The notes: generated from the letters alone by a model not told the origin. DNA of 64,000 bases from Dyella flagellata (GCF_030160275.1 NZ_BSOA01000006.1:186001-250000); one strand, 5' to 3'; counted from the stretch's first letter, positions 1-11,245 are shown. Numbers and translations are program-made.

Positions 1-378
1 TGCATACGCTGCGAAGGACGCGACATGGTCGATGTCGAGTGCTTCGCGTAGCGCGTCTTGACTGGATGGTGGCCTTCGCCGGAATGACGAACGAGATAGG
101 CGCCACCCGCAGTGGCGATACCTCCAATGGTCATCAGGCTCATCCAACCGTGCACTGCACTCCGTAAAGATTGCGTGCACGAAAAGTTGTCCAGACCTTG
201 ATCGCTCACAACACAGTGGAGATTGTGCGTGCGTGTTTGCGCCCTATCGTCTCGCCGCCTTCACTTTACCGCATCGCTGGCTGTACGCGAGTTTGATCCT
301 TCGCGCCCTAACCTCAAGCATATGCACTGCAATCATTGGCGAATCGTCGCCTTGCAGGATTTTCGTGAGATCGATTGG
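1..378. other. 5' edge region upstream of glgA, no firm gene
   Basis: No gene can be supported here. On the minus strand an open frame starts at an ATG at position 143 and runs off the left edge (about 47 codons). Its first residues include a small glycine-rich hydrophobic stretch (TIGGIATAGGAYLV), so it could be the start of a small membrane protein, but the evidence is thin. The promoter of the downstream glycogen operon probably lies in this stretch; no convincing -35/-10 pair was recognised. Confidence 0.3.
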
Positions 379-1983
379 ATGACTATTGCAAAGCCCGTAT
401 CAAGGACTTATCCCTCGCATCGTCCGCTAAAACGTAAAACCGGCCTGCCACGGCGCAGGCCCGAACTGCCCGGCACCGTCGCGCGCACGGATCGCGGCGC
501 CAATCGAGTGCTGTTCGTCACCACCGAAATGACCGACTTCGTCAAAGCCGGCGGGCTGGGCGACGTCTCCGCCGCCCTGCCTCGCGCGCTAGCCAGGTAC
601 CACGATGTACGCGTGCTGATACCCGGTTATCCGAAGGTGCTTGCCAAGCTCGACAAGTCCTTGCGGCTGGTCGGCAAGACGCGTAGCCATCACAAGCTCC
701 CGGCTTGCGAAATCGCCGAGGCACGCCTGGACGACGGCCTCGGCGTGCTCGTGCTGTGCAATGCCGAGCTGTATGAGCGCGAAGGGTCCCCCTATACGGA
801 TGCGCGCGGCCACGAATGGCCTGATAACGACATCCGCTTCGCCACGCTTTCGCATGCTGCGGCCGAGATCGCGCTCAAGCACGCGCACATGAATTGGCGG
901 CCGGAGCTGCTGCATCTCAACGACTGGCCGTGTGCGCTGGCCGCCTATTACATGGAAGACAAAAGCAACGCCGTGCCAACCGTGCTGACCATCCACAACC
1001 TGGCCTACCAGGGCGTGTTCCCCGCTTCGAGCGCAGCCGGCATTGGCTTGTCGGCGCGCAGGCGGATCGAGCACGATCGCCACGGGCGCTTGTCGTTTCT
1101 GCATGAAGGCCTCGCCAAGGCCACCTATCTGACCACCGTCAGCGCAAGCTACGCCAGGCAGATCACCGAGCCACTCTATGGCTGCGGCCTGGAAAAACTG
1201 TTGCGCAAGCGCGCCCTGGAAGAACGGCTGGTCGGCATCGTCAACGGCATCGACCAGAGCTGGGACCCGCAAAACGACCCTGCGCTAGTCAGCCCCTTCG
1301 CCATCGGAGAATGGAGCAAGCGCCACGACAACACCCAAAAGCTGCGCGAAGAGCTGGGCCTGCGCCAGCAGCATGGCCCGCTGTTCGCGGTGATTTCGCG
1401 CATGGTGCAACAGAAAGGCGTTGACCTGATTTGCCAGGCGGCGCCGCAGATCATCGCCGCGGGCGGCCAGCTGGCGCTGATCGGTCGTGGCGACCCGGCG
1501 ATCGAAAGCGGCATTGCGCGACTGGCGCGCCGTTTTCCGGGGCGTGTGGCGGCGCACATAGGTTTCGAGGAAGGCCTGGCGCGGCGCATGTTCGCCGGCG
1601 CGGATTTCCTGCTGATGCCCTCGCGCTACGAACCGTGCGGCCTGAGCCAGATGTACGCACAGGCCTATGGCTGTCTGCCGATCGCCCATGCAACGGGCGG
1701 CCTCATCGATACCATCGAGGATGGCATCACGGGCCTGCTGTTCGGCGCTGCCTGCGTGTCCGAATTGCGCCTGTGCCTGCAGCGCGCCTTCCGCATCTAT
1801 GCCGAACCGCTGCTGCTCAACGCCATGCGCGGCGCCGCGATGCTGGAAAAACGCAACTGGGATGAGCCGGGCCGGCATTACGCGACCTTGTACCGCCGTA
1901 TGCTGCCGAGCAAGAACCTCCCGGAGATTTCCGCGCAAACGGCACCGCATCCGCATAAAGAGAATGCGTATGCCCATCTGTGA
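379..1983 (+). CDS. glgA: Glycogen synthase (ADP-glucose type)
   Basis: Transfers glucose from ADP-glucose to the non-reducing end of an alpha-1,4-glucan in the cytoplasm. From ATG 379 the protein has 534 residues. After a basic 40-residue leader it opens with the GT5 starch-synthase fold (RVLFVTTEM) and the sugar-nucleotide loop KAGGLGD at residues 56-62. The C-terminal GT-B domain carries [13 protein letters not shown], which holds the conserved catalytic glutamate, and ATGGLIDTI. An in-frame upstream ATG at 223 would add 52 residues with no family similarity, so 379 is preferred; the leader is still longer than usual. First gene of the operon; its TGA overlaps the glgB GTG start (GTGA). 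Confidence 0.93.
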   Translation: MTIAKPVSRTYPSHRPLKRKTGLPRRRPELPGTVARTDRGANRVLFVTTEMTDFVKAGGLGDVSAALPRALARYHDVRVLIPGYPKVLAKLDKSLRLVGKTRSHHKLPACEIAEARLDDGLGVLVLCNAELYEREGSPYTDARGHEWPDNDIRFATLSHAAAEIALKHAHMNWRPELLHLNDWPCALAAYYMEDKSNAVPTVLTIHNLAYQGVFPASSAAGIGLSARRRIEHDRHGRLSFLHEGLAKATYLTTVSASYARQITEPLYGCGLEKLLRKRALEERLVGIVNGIDQSWDPQNDPALVSPFAIGEWSKRHDNTQKLREELGLRQQHGPLFAVISRMVQQKGVDLICQAAPQIIAAGGQLALIGRGDPAIESGIARLARRFPGRVAAHIGFEEGLARRMFAGADFLLMPSRYEPCGLSQMYAQAYGCLPIAHATGGLIDTIEDGITGLLFGAACVSELRLCLQRAFRIYAEPLLLNAMRGAAMLEKRNWDEPGRHYATLYRRMLPSKNLPEISAQTAPHPHKENAYAHL

Positions 1984-4313
1984 TCACGCCGGAGCGCTCG
2001 ACCAGCGAGCGTGCAAGAGCGGCCCTTCGGGCCGCGCCTGAGCGGACCGAAGCAGCCATGCCGGGCGAACTCTCCGAAGGCCGCAGTGTGAGGGTCGACA
2101 ACGGTATGGCCGTTGCGGCGACGGCACTTCATTCCAAATGCATACCTGCCGAGGTCCTGCACGCCTTGAATGAAGGGCGTTGCGGGGAACCATTCAACTG
2201 GCTGGGGCCGCATCAGCATGGGGATCACTGGTACGTGGCCAGCGTGGCACATGGCGCCACCGCGGTAGACGTGGTCCTTGAGCCGCATGGCGAAAGCTGG
2301 CCGGCACAGCGGCTGCTTGGCGGCGTATTCGTCGCCCTGCTTCCGTACCGGCCGGAAAATTACCGGCTCAAGATCAAGTGGCCGGCCAGCATGCAGACGA
2401 TCAGCGACCCTTACGCCTTCGGTCCCCTCCTCACCGAAAGCACACTGCACGCCTTCCATGCCGGCCAATTGAGTTATCCGAGCGATGTCCTGGGTGCGCA
2501 CCCCATCTATGTCGGCGACACCAGCGGCGTGCATTTTGCCGTGTGGGCACCCAACGCAAGACGCGTTGCCGTCGTGGGCGATTTCAATCAGTGGGACGGC
2601 CGTCGCCATGTGATGCACCGGCATGACCACGAAGGTCTGTGGGAAATCTTCATACCAGGCGTGAGGGCCGGCGCGATCTACAAATTCGAGTTGCTCGACC
2701 GCCATGCGCACTTGCTGCCGCTGAAGGCCGACCCGTTCGCTCGGCAAACCGAACTGCCGCCGGCCACGGCCTCGGTGGTGGCGGCGCCCGGGTCGATGAA
2801 CTGGCACGACGCTGCGTGGATGGCCCACCGTGCGTCGGTGGAGTCCGAGCGCATACCGGTTTCCATCTATGAAGTCCATGCCGCTTCGTGGCAATGGGAC
2901 GATCACGGCCGGCCGCTCCCATGGGATGCGCTGGCCGCGCGACTGATCCCCTACGTGCAGGCACAGGGCTTCACGCATATCGAACTGATGCCCATCAGCG
3001 AATATCCGTTCGGCGGTTCGTGGGGCTATCAACCCATCGCCATGTACGCGCCCACGGCACGTTTGGGCAACCCGGAGGCGTTTGCCCGCTTCGTGGATTC
3101 CTGCCACGTGGCCGGCATCGGCGTGATCATCGATTGGGTAAGCGCGCATTTCCCGTCCGATGAACATGGCTTGCGCGACTTCGACGGCACCCAGCTGTAC
3201 GAGCACAGCGATCCGCGCGAAGGCGTGCATCAGGACTGGGACACGCTGATCTACAACTACGGCCGCCATGAGGTGCGCCAGTACCTGCTCGGCAGCGCCC
3301 TGTATTGGATGCGCCATTTCCACGTGGATGGCCTGCGCGTGGACGCTGTAGCCAGCATGCTCTATCGCGACTACAGCCGCCCCGAGGGTGAGTGGATACC
3401 GAACAAGCACGGCGGTCGCGAGAACCTCGAAGCCATCGATTTCCTGGAATCGCTAAATGAAACCGTCGCACGCGAGCATTCCGGCGTGCTGGTGATCGCC
3501 GAGGAATCCACCGCCTGGCCGGGCGTCACTCGCCCCGTGGCGGAAGGTGGCCTGGGCTTCAGCTACAAATGGAATATGGGCTGGATGCACGACAGCCTCG
3601 GCTATATGCAGCGTGATCCCTTGTACCGCCGCTATCACCATCACGATCTCACCTTCGGCCTGGTCTACGCCTGGTCGGAAAAGTTCATGCTGCCGCTTTC
3701 GCATGACGAGGTAGTGCACGGCAAAGGCTCGCTGATCGCCCGCATGCCGGGCGATCGCTGGCAGCAGTTTGCCAACTTGCGCGCCTACTTCGGCTTCATG
3801 TGGACACATCCTGGCAAGAAACTGCTGTTCATGGGCGGCGAATTCGCGCAAGACCGCGAATGGCATCACGACCGCCCGCTGGACTGGTTCCTGCTGAGCG
3901 ATCCGATGCATCGCGGTGTGCAGCAACTGGTGGCCGACCTCAACAGCCTGCTCGTGCACGAACCGGCCCTGCACCGCTGCGACCACGTTGCGGAGGGTTT
4001 TGAATGGGTCGTCGCCGACGACATGCACGCATCCGTGTATGCGTACCTGCGCCATGGGGGCGAAGGCGTTCCACCCATCCTGGCCGTATGCAATTTCACG
4101 CCGGAAGTCCGCCGCGATTATCGCGTCGGCGTACCCGAGGGAGGTCTATGGCGCGAACTGTGCAACACCGACAGCATGCATTACGGCGGGTCCAATCTTG
4201 GCAACGGCGGGCTGCTGCCGGCCGATTCGCTCGCCGCCCGCGGCCAGCCTTTTTCCTTGAATTTGCTGTTGCCGCCGTTGGCCACCCTGATATTGCGGCC
4301 AGAGAGGAGCTGA
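1980..4313 (+). CDS. glgB: 1,4-alpha-glucan branching enzyme
   Basis: Cuts alpha-1,4 chains and rejoins them as alpha-1,6 branches in glycogen. The 777-residue protein has the long bacterial layout: an N-terminal beta-sandwich module (about 30-130), a CBM48 domain ([20 protein letters not shown]), then a GH13 barrel and a C-terminal beta domain. Catalytic residues are visible: nucleophile D455 in [11 protein letters not shown], acid/base E508 in VIAEES and D576 in LSHDEVVHG. The start is a GTG overlapping the glgA stop, which implies translational coupling. An alternative in-frame ATG at residue 27 would shorten the leader. Confidence 0.95.
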   Translation: MITPERSTSERARAALRAAPERTEAAMPGELSEGRSVRVDNGMAVAATALHSKCIPAEVLHALNEGRCGEPFNWLGPHQHGDHWYVASVAHGATAVDVVLEPHGESWPAQRLLGGVFVALLPYRPENYRLKIKWPASMQTISDPYAFGPLLTESTLHAFHAGQLSYPSDVLGAHPIYVGDTSGVHFAVWAPNARRVAVVGDFNQWDGRRHVMHRHDHEGLWEIFIPGVRAGAIYKFELLDRHAHLLPLKADPFARQTELPPATASVVAAPGSMNWHDAAWMAHRASVESERIPVSIYEVHAASWQWDDHGRPLPWDALAARLIPYVQAQGFTHIELMPISEYPFGGSWGYQPIAMYAPTARLGNPEAFARFVDSCHVAGIGVIIDWVSAHFPSDEHGLRDFDGTQLYEHSDPREGVHQDWDTLIYNYGRHEVRQYLLGSALYWMRHFHVDGLRVDAVASMLYRDYSRPEGEWIPNKHGGRENLEAIDFLESLNETVAREHSGVLVIAEESTAWPGVTRPVAEGGLGFSYKWNMGWMHDSLGYMQRDPLYRRYHHHDLTFGLVYAWSEKFMLPLSHDEVVHGKGSLIARMPGDRWQQFANLRAYFGFMWTHPGKKLLFMGGEFAQDREWHHDRPLDWFLLSDPMHRGVQQLVADLNSLLVHEPALHRCDHVAEGFEWVVADDMHASVYAYLRHGGEGVPPILAVCNFTPEVRRDYRVGVPEGGLWRELCNTDSMHYGGSNLGNGGLLPADSLAARGQPFSLNLLLPPLATLILRPERS

Positions 4314-4381
4314 CGAAAAACTTTTGTCGCGCCGGTTTTGAGTGCAAGCTGCAACGTCACGCGACGACTGACATGGCAAAC

Positions 4382-4405
4382 GCTGGGGCTTGCACTCCAG
4401 CCTAC
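4382..4405 (-). repeat. Degenerate single REP hairpin
   Basis: In the 116-nt gap between glgB and treZ the minus strand reads GTAGGCTGGAGTGCA followed by AGCCCCAGC. It keeps the GTAG head and outer stem of the window's REP family but has a diverged loop. This is probably an old solo copy. Confidence 0.5.
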
Positions 4406-4429
4406 CTTTGACTCCGTGATGCGCCGCAT

Positions 4430-6241
4430 ATGTCCGCTCCCCCCCTGATCCAGAAATCGCCCGCCACTTCCGGCCACTCCTGCACTTACGGCGCGCAAAT
4501 CCTCGACGATGGCACTACGCGTTTCCGCGTCTGGGCACCCAGCGTGCAGCGTGTCGAACTGGTGATCGACGAACTGGCCTTCCTGATGGAACGCGATGGA
4601 GAAGGCAATCACACGCTGACCATCGAAGTCGATCCGGATACCCGCTATGTGTACCGCATCGGCGATCGCCAGGTGCCCGATCCGGCTTCCCGCGCGCAGC
4701 CCGACGGCGTGCTGAGCGCCAGCATGGTGGTCGATCCACGCGCTTACGTATGGAAAAGCAATCAATGGCACGGCATGCCCTGGCACCATGCCGTGATCTG
4801 CGAAGTCCACGTCGGCGCGATGGGCGGCTTCGATGGCTTGCGCCGGGCGCTGCCACGGCTGGCTGCCTGTGGCTATACGGCGATCGAACTGATGCCTGTC
4901 GCCGCGTTCCAGGGCGATCGCAATTGGGGTTACGACGGCGTGCTGCCCTACGCCCCCGAAGCTTCCTACGGCAGCATCCATGCGCTCAAGGCGATGGTTG
5001 ACGAGGCGCACCAGCTGGGCCTGGCGGTGATCCTCGACGTGGTCTACAACCACTTCGGCCCGGTCGGCAACGAACTGCCGAACTACGCACCGGAATTCTT
5101 CCGCGCGGACGCGCAGACGCCGTGGGGGGCGGCGATCGATTTTCGCCGGCCGCAAGTAGCGCGCTTTTTCCTTGACAATGCGCTGATGTGGATCAACGAA
5201 TACCGCTTCGACGGACTGCGTCTGGATGCGGTGCATGCAATCAAGCCAACAGCGTTCCTGGAAGAATTGGGCGCAGCGATCCGGCGCAACTGTCTACCGC
5301 GCGGACGCGAGGTATGGCTGGTCCTGGAAAACGAACACAATGGCGCAGGCCTGTTGCGCGGTGACTACACCGCGCAGTGGAATGACGATGCGCACAACGT
5401 GCTGCACGTGCTGCTGACCGGCGAGCAAGAAGGCTACTACGTCGATTTCGCCAAGCATCCCGGCGAGGACCTGGCCAAGGCGTTGAAGGAAGGTTTCGTG
5501 TTTCAGGGTCAGTCCGATCGCCGCGGCATCCCGCGCGGCGATCCCAGCCAGGATCTTCCTCCCACTTCGTTCGTATTGTTTTTGCAGAACCACGATCAGA
5601 TCGGCAATCGCCCGCTGGGCGAGCGGCTGACCTGCCTTGTGAATGAGGCCGACCTGCGCGCAGCAATGGTACTGGTGGCCCTCAGCCCGATGATTCCACT
5701 GTTCTTCATGGGCGAGGAATGGGGCTGTCGCACGCCGTTCTATTATTTCACCGACTACCAGGGCGAGCTGGCGGAAAAAGTGCGCGAAGGCCGGCGTGAA
5801 GAGTTCGCGCACTTTGCCGGCTTCGCCGATCCCGAGCGGCGGCAGCGGATTCCTGATCCGAACGCGCTCGCCACCTATGCCGCATCCATACCGCGCCAGG
5901 AAGACAGCATGTCGGCCCAGGAGTGGGGGCACTGGTTCGCCGGCCTGCTGCAAATGCGCAAGCGGCATCTGGTCGAGCGCCTGGCAGGCAGCCGCGCGCT
6001 CAGCTGCGAAGTGCTGGGCAAGCAGGCGGTGCATGCGCGTTGGCGGCTGCGTAGTGGCCAGCATTGGGAAATCGCCTTGAATCTGTCGGAGCAGGACGTG
6101 TCGCTGCCGCGTGATTCGGCCAGCAGGATTCTATGGATCGAACCCCAGGACGTGATGGATGCACTCGACAGCGGTGTCCTCGCCGCACATACGGCAGTTG
6201 TATTGGTGAGGGACCCGGAAGGTGAGCGACTCCTCGCTTGA
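4430..6241 (+). CDS. treZ: Malto-oligosyltrehalose trehalohydrolase
   Basis: Hydrolyses the maltooligosyl-trehalose made by TreY, releasing free trehalose. The 603-residue protein has an N-terminal CBM48-like domain (GTTRFRVWAPSVQRVELV) and a GH13 barrel with DVVYNHFGPVGN, nucleophile D266 (FDGLRLDAVHAI), acid/base E300 (LVLENEHN) and D389 (LQNHDQIGN). GAQ...FRVWAP and the short loop after the nucleophile are typical of TreZ and not of branching enzymes. The ATG lies 116 nt after glgB. The end overlaps malQ by 20 nt, so treZ, malQ and treY are probably translated as a unit. Confidence 0.94.
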   Translation: MSAPPLIQKSPATSGHSCTYGAQILDDGTTRFRVWAPSVQRVELVIDELAFLMERDGEGNHTLTIEVDPDTRYVYRIGDRQVPDPASRAQPDGVLSASMVVDPRAYVWKSNQWHGMPWHHAVICEVHVGAMGGFDGLRRALPRLAACGYTAIELMPVAAFQGDRNWGYDGVLPYAPEASYGSIHALKAMVDEAHQLGLAVILDVVYNHFGPVGNELPNYAPEFFRADAQTPWGAAIDFRRPQVARFFLDNALMWINEYRFDGLRLDAVHAIKPTAFLEELGAAIRRNCLPRGREVWLVLENEHNGAGLLRGDYTAQWNDDAHNVLHVLLTGEQEGYYVDFAKHPGEDLAKALKEGFVFQGQSDRRGIPRGDPSQDLPPTSFVLFLQNHDQIGNRPLGERLTCLVNEADLRAAMVLVALSPMIPLFFMGEEWGCRTPFYYFTDYQGELAEKVREGRREEFAHFAGFADPERRQRIPDPNALATYAASIPRQEDSMSAQEWGHWFAGLLQMRKRHLVERLAGSRALSCEVLGKQAVHARWRLRSGQHWEIALNLSEQDVSLPRDSASRILWIEPQDVMDALDSGVLAAHTAVVLVRDPEGERLLA

Positions 6242-8267
6242 AACACTTGCGCGCGCCGCCGGCATTGGCGTCCAGTGGACCGATGCTTACGGGCAGGTGC
6301 GTGCTTTATCCGATGACACGCTGCACCACCTGCTCGGCGCTCTGCAGCTGCCTTCGGAGAATGTGGCAAGCCGTGAATCAAGCTTGCGACTGCTGAAAGA
6401 GCGCGCCCACGCCCTGCCAGCGCTGATCACCGCCGACGTGGACAGCATGTTCGACTTGCCGCCCGCGCTACGCGGCGCCGCATCCATCACGGCGTACGAC
6501 GACGCCGGAAAGCCCCAGCCGCTGGCCTTGCCTGGCGAAGGCAAATGTCGAGCGCCCGCGCACCACGGCTATTACCAGCTCAGCGCGGGCTCGCAACAAC
6601 TCACGCTGGCAGTCGCTCCGCGCCGATGCTTCAGCGTGGACGATAGCTTGGGGAAGGGACAACCCCGCGCATGGGGCTTGGGCGCACAGGTGTACTCCCT
6701 ACGCCATCCAAACGACGGTGGCATTGGCGATAGCCGCGCCGTCGCGGAGTTGGCGGCAGCCATCGGCCATGCAGGTGGCGATGCGCTGGCGCTCAGCCCA
6801 CTGCACGCGATGAGCCCGATCGCCGGACATTGCAGTCCGTATTCGCCATCCCATCGTGGTTTTCTCAACTGGCTGCACGCGGATGCCGCGCAAGTATTCG
6901 GCGCGTCCGCACTGCAAGAGGCCATCCAGCAAAGCGGCGTCGCATCGACCTGGCAGCAGGTGCAAGCAAGCAGGCTGGTTGACTGGCCCGTAGCTTATGC
7001 CTTGCGGCACAACGTGTTTCGCGTGCTGCACACGCATTTGACCGGCACTCATCCAACTTTGCGCGATCAGCTGGAGCACTTCAAAGCACAGGGCGGGGAG
7101 GCCTTGCGCCGGCATGCATGGCTCAGCGCCCGGCAATCCCAGGCAGCGCCAAGCGGCGAATCGACATCGTGGCAGGCATGGGCGGACGACTGGCGCGATG
7201 AGTCGGTGGCCCGCCGATTTGCGCAAGCGCATCCGGCTGAAGTGGAGTTCGAGATCTTCCTGCAGTGGCTGGCTGCGTGCAGCTGGGAAAAGACCGCAGC
7301 CCTTGCACGGGACGCCGGACAACGTATCGGCCTGATCTGGGATCTCGCCGTCGGCTTCGAAGCGGGTGGCAGCGAAGCCTGGGCATGGCGCGAGCACGTG
7401 CTGGACGGATTCGAACTGGGCGCGCCACCGGATGCGTTCAATCCTGGCGGGCAAAGCTGGGGCATTAGCTCGTACTCGCCGTGGGGATTGCAGGCCAGTG
7501 GCTTGCGCCCCTTCATCGAATTGTTGCGCGCCAACATGACGCGTGGCGGCGGTATCCGCATCGATCACATCATCGGCTTCCGGCATCTGTGGGTGCTGCC
7601 GGCAGGCCGGCCATCCTCCGAAGGCGGCTATATCCGCCAGCCGTTGGAGGATCTGCTGCGGATCGCTGCGCTGGAATCCTGGCGCCATCGTTGCATCGTG
7701 ATCGGCGAGGACCTTGGCACTGTGCCGCAAGGTCTGCGCGACATGTTGGCAGCGCGTGGTGTGCTGGGACTGGATGTGCTGTTGTTTACGCGTGACGAGC
7801 ACGGCGAGTTCCTGGCGCCGAAGCAGTGGCGCAAGCACGCGGTGGCTATGACCACCACGCACGATCTACCGCCGCTGGCGGCATGGCGTGAAGGGGTGGA
7901 CCTGCGACATCTGGCACGCGCGCAGGGATGGCAAGACGATGAGCTGAAGCAGCGAATGCTGGAACGCGAGCAGGATCTGGCGCGACTGGATGCCGCCGTG
8001 GCCATGACCACGCGGGAAGCAGGCCCAGCTGCCGAAGGGAACGAGGAGCAGTATGCCCGCTACTTCCAATTCCTTGCGCAAACACCGTCGCCTTTGCTGC
8101 TCGTCCCACTCGAAGACGCCCTTGCCCGCAAGGAACAGCCCAACCTCCCCGGCACCATCGACACCCATCCCAATTGGCAGCATCGCCTGCCGAGCGACAC
8201 TGTCGCATCGTTGCGGCCGGTATTGCAGTCCATCGACATCAAGCTGAAGCGAGCGATGTCCGCATGA
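6222..8267 (+). CDS. malQ: 4-alpha-glucanotransferase (amylomaltase)
   Basis: Disproportionates maltodextrins by moving glucan segments between chains, which recycles the short oligosaccharides left by debranching and by TreY/TreZ. The 681-residue GH77 protein shows GGIRIDHIIGFRHLW (nucleophile D448), IGEDLGTVP (acid/base E496) and MTTTHDLPPLA (D548). It starts at GTG 6222 inside the last codons of treZ; a first segment of about 120 residues precedes the barrel, as in proteobacterial MalQ. The stop overlaps the treY start as ATGA. Confidence 0.93.
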   Translation: MSDSSLETLARAAGIGVQWTDAYGQVRALSDDTLHHLLGALQLPSENVASRESSLRLLKERAHALPALITADVDSMFDLPPALRGAASITAYDDAGKPQPLALPGEGKCRAPAHHGYYQLSAGSQQLTLAVAPRRCFSVDDSLGKGQPRAWGLGAQVYSLRHPNDGGIGDSRAVAELAAAIGHAGGDALALSPLHAMSPIAGHCSPYSPSHRGFLNWLHADAAQVFGASALQEAIQQSGVASTWQQVQASRLVDWPVAYALRHNVFRVLHTHLTGTHPTLRDQLEHFKAQGGEALRRHAWLSARQSQAAPSGESTSWQAWADDWRDESVARRFAQAHPAEVEFEIFLQWLAACSWEKTAALARDAGQRIGLIWDLAVGFEAGGSEAWAWREHVLDGFELGAPPDAFNPGGQSWGISSYSPWGLQASGLRPFIELLRANMTRGGGIRIDHIIGFRHLWVLPAGRPSSEGGYIRQPLEDLLRIAALESWRHRCIVIGEDLGTVPQGLRDMLAARGVLGLDVLLFTRDEHGEFLAPKQWRKHAVAMTTTHDLPPLAAWREGVDLRHLARAQGWQDDELKQRMLEREQDLARLDAAVAMTTREAGPAAEGNEEQYARYFQFLAQTPSPLLLVPLEDALARKEQPNLPGTIDTHPNWQHRLPSDTVASLRPVLQSIDIKLKRAMSA

Positions 8268-10957
8268 ACGAGCTGCGCGCCACGATACGCCTGCAACTGA
8301 ACCGTGAGTTCGATTTTCTCGCCGCGGCCGAGCAAGTGCCGTACTTCGCGGCGCTCGGTCTGAGTCATGTTTACTTGTCGCCGATCGCCATGGCGCGTCC
8401 CGGTTCCACGCACGGCTACGACGTGATCAACCCCATGATCGTGAGCCCGGAACTCGGCGGCGAGCCGGCCCTGGCCAAGCTGGTGCAAACCCTGCATACC
8501 CATGGCATGGGCGCGATCGTAGACATCGTGCCCAACCACATGGCCGCCGACGTCGCCAATCCCTGGTGGAACGACGTGCTGGCGATGGGACGTGCCAGCC
8601 ACTACGCCCATTACTTCGACATCGACTGGCACGCGCCGCATGCGGACGGCAAATTGTGGCTGCCCATGCTCAGCGTCCCGCTGGAGCAGGCGCTTGCGCA
8701 TGGCGAGCCGCAGGTCGAACGGCACGTTGGCGGCACCACCATCGCACTGGGCGTGGCGGGCACGAAGCTGCCGATTTCCGAGCAAAGCCTGCGCCTGCTG
8801 TTCGACCTGGCCGGCCAGGTATTGCCGCGCTTCAAGACATCCAGCGACGCGATCGATGCCATCCGGCTGGCGATGCAGGACGAGCACCAGGGTGCGCGGA
8901 TCGATCGCGCCATCACCCAACTGCATGCCGACCGGGCGCTGATGCGGCGCTTTCTCGATCTGCAACATTACCGCCTCGCCTGGTGGCGCAGCGGCAGCCA
9001 GGCGATCAATTACCGGCGCTTCTTCGACATCGACTCGCTGGCGGCGCTGGCGATGGAACGAGATGACGTGTTCGATGACGTGCACGCCCTGCCCTTGCGC
9101 CTGATCCGCGAAGGCATGATCGACGGCTTGCGCATCGACCACGTGGACGGACTCACCCAGCCGCGCGATTACCTGCGCAAGCTGCGACTGCGCGTCGATC
9201 GCGCCGCGCGCATCGATCCGCGCCAGCCGGCCAGGCACATCAGCCTGCATGTGGAGAAAATCCTGGCGCACGATGAAAGCCTGCGCGACGAATGGCCGGT
9301 AGACGGCAGCACCGGCTATGACTTCATGAACCAGGTGGGCGCGCTGCTGCACGCAGCCCAAGGCCAGGCGGAACTCGGCCAGGCGTGGGCGGCGTTGACC
9401 GGGCGCTCCAGACAGTTCGGCGATGAGGAACGCGCGGCACGGCGCAGCATGCTGCAAACCAGCCTCGCCACCGACCTGGTTCGCTGCGTACGCGCGTTCG
9501 AGCGCTATGTGACGGATACGCCGGAATACGGCGACCTGACACCCCTGGCACTAGCGCGCGCGTTGGGCGAGATCCTGGAACACATGCCGGTGTACCGCAC
9601 CTATCTGGGCACCGGCACACCCAGCGATGAAGATCGCCACACGCTGGAGCATGTGTTCGAGCTGGCGATGAAGGACGGCGATCCCGATTTGATCGCCCAT
9701 CGCGCCTACCTGCGCCAATACCTGCTGGAGACCAAGACACGTTGGCTGAACACGCTTTCGCAGCGACGCCATCTGCAGATCGCGCGCCGCCTGTTTGAAC
9801 AACTGGCCACGACCTTGAATGCCAAGGCCGTGGAGGACACGGCGTTTTATCGCTACGGCGTACTGCTGTCGCGCAATGAGGTCGGCAGCGATCCGCGCAT
9901 CCTGGCGATCGAACCGCGCCGCTTTCACGCCCTCATGCAGCAACGTGCCGAGCATTGGCCGCGCTCGATGCTCGCCACCGCCACGCATGATCACAAGCGT
10001 GGCGAGGACGTGCGCGCCAGGCTCGCCGTGCTGAGCGAACGCTCGCACTGGTTCGTGGACCAGGCAAGCCGCTGGCTGAGGGAACTGGAAGGCCCCAATC
10101 GCCCATCCCGCGGCGCGTTGTGGATGCTGCTGCAGACCTTGCTTGGGGCGTGGCCGCTGGATCTGCGCCATGACGATGAAAGCGGGTTGCACGCGTTCGC
10201 CGCGCGCATCGAGGCGTGGTTACTGAAGGCCGAACGCGAAGCAAAACTGCAAACGCGCTGGACCACGCCCAATCCCATCTATGAAGAGGCCTGCAAGGCC
10301 GCGGTAGGCGACATCCTCATCTCGCCACGCTATGCAGGGCTGCGCCGCGACATTCATGACGCCGCGCACAGCCTGGATGCGCCGGGCGCGCTGAACGGCC
10401 TGGTGGCAGTCACGCTTCGTCTCACTGTGCCCGGCGTACCCGACCTGTACCAGGGCACCGAATATTGGGATCAGTCCCTGGTGGATCCTGACAATCGCCG
10501 GCCGGTCGATTACTCGGCGCGCAAACTTGACCTCGACGACAACCTGCTGCCCGGCCCCATGCTAGCCAGCTATCGCAGCGGCCTGATCAAGCAGCAGGTG
10601 ATCCATCGCCTGCTGCGAGCCCGTCGCCGCTGGCCGGAGATGTTCCTGCGCGCCACCTGCGAGCCGCTGGAGGTGACCGGCTGGCGCAACGAGCATGTCG
10701 TTGCGTTCTTGCGCCGCTACGAAAATCAGCGCTTGCTTGTCGCCGTGCCGCGGCTTTGCGCAGAAGGCATGGTGAACGAGGATCGCCCCATGGTGGAGGG
10801 GGCATTCTGGAGCGACACCGCGGTAGCCTGCCCCGCCGATGACGGTACCTGCACCTTTACTGATTTATTTACGCATCGGACGCACCAGGGCGGCCCGCAG
10901 GGCCTGTCCGCCCGCACCCTGTTTTCCGATTGGCCGGTGGCCGTCCTGATGTCTTGA
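8264..10957 (+). CDS. treY: Malto-oligosyltrehalose synthase
   Basis: Isomerises the reducing-end alpha-1,4 bond of maltodextrins to the alpha,alpha-1,1 bond of trehalose; partner of TreZ. From ATG 8264 it has 897 residues. GH13 signatures are IVPNHMAADVANPWWNDVL, nucleophile D292 (DGLRIDHVDGL), E331 (LHVEKIL) and D576 (ATHDHKRGEDVRARL). The last motif and the long insertion between the second and third acids are TreY-specific. The start overlaps the malQ stop by 4 nt; in-frame upstream codons back to 8174 lie inside malQ and are rejected. Confidence 0.94.
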   Translation: MNELRATIRLQLNREFDFLAAAEQVPYFAALGLSHVYLSPIAMARPGSTHGYDVINPMIVSPELGGEPALAKLVQTLHTHGMGAIVDIVPNHMAADVANPWWNDVLAMGRASHYAHYFDIDWHAPHADGKLWLPMLSVPLEQALAHGEPQVERHVGGTTIALGVAGTKLPISEQSLRLLFDLAGQVLPRFKTSSDAIDAIRLAMQDEHQGARIDRAITQLHADRALMRRFLDLQHYRLAWWRSGSQAINYRRFFDIDSLAALAMERDDVFDDVHALPLRLIREGMIDGLRIDHVDGLTQPRDYLRKLRLRVDRAARIDPRQPARHISLHVEKILAHDESLRDEWPVDGSTGYDFMNQVGALLHAAQGQAELGQAWAALTGRSRQFGDEERAARRSMLQTSLATDLVRCVRAFERYVTDTPEYGDLTPLALARALGEILEHMPVYRTYLGTGTPSDEDRHTLEHVFELAMKDGDPDLIAHRAYLRQYLLETKTRWLNTLSQRRHLQIARRLFEQLATTLNAKAVEDTAFYRYGVLLSRNEVGSDPRILAIEPRRFHALMQQRAEHWPRSMLATATHDHKRGEDVRARLAVLSERSHWFVDQASRWLRELEGPNRPSRGALWMLLQTLLGAWPLDLRHDDESGLHAFAARIEAWLLKAEREAKLQTRWTTPNPIYEEACKAAVGDILISPRYAGLRRDIHDAAHSLDAPGALNGLVAVTLRLTVPGVPDLYQGTEYWDQSLVDPDNRRPVDYSARKLDLDDNLLPGPMLASYRSGLIKQQVIHRLLRARRRWPEMFLRATCEPLEVTGWRNEHVVAFLRRYENQRLLVAVPRLCAEGMVNEDRPMVEGAFWSDTAVACPADDGTCTFTDLFTHRTHQGGPQGLSARTLFSDWPVAVLMS

Positions 10958-10964
10958 GTCCCGC

Positions 10965-11153
10965 ATGAAAGCCACACCCTCCTCCACCGACCGGCAAGCA
11001 CGTATCCGCGAGATCGCCCACAGCATCTGGGAGTCGGAAGGCCGGCCAGCCGGCCAACAGATGCGGCATTGGCTGATGGCGGAGAAGCTGGTGCTGGCCG
11101 AAGAAAAGCATGCCTCACAGCGCGGGGAGGAGCAGAAAAAGCCGAAAAAATAA
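10965..11153 (+). CDS. DUF2934 small protein
   Basis: A 62-residue hydrophilic protein, 7 nt after treY. It contains the DUF2934 pattern RIREIAHSIWESEGRP then a HWLMAEKLVLAEE helix, followed by a lysine-rich tail. DUF2934 proteins are often found next to glycogen/trehalose and stress genes, but no activity is established. Spacing puts it in the operon between treY and glgX. Confidence 0.75.
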   Translation: MKATPSSTDRQARIREIAHSIWESEGRPAGQQMRHWLMAEKLVLAEEKHASQRGEEQKKPKK

Positions 11154-11154
11154 G

Positions 11155-11223
11155 CGCGTAAGCTGGGATCATGATCCCGGCTTGCTGGTGCTCCACGCAT
11201 GCTGGGATTGCATCCCAGCCTAC
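11155..11223. repeat. REP pair (BIME) before glgX
   Basis: Two facing hairpins: a diverged left unit (GCTGGGATCATGATCCCGGC) and a consensus right unit ending CATCCCAGCCTAC, separated by about 20 nt. It lies between the DUF2934 gene and the glgX start, within 14-23 nt of the start codon, so it may affect mRNA folding there. Confidence 0.85.
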
Positions 11224-11245
11224 AACTTTCCAGCAGATGGACGTC

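Noticed and set aside
1-143. Minus-strand partial frame with a short hydrophobic start
   Set aside because: Only 47 codons visible, no family and no clear ribosome-binding site; kept only as a note in the edge region.
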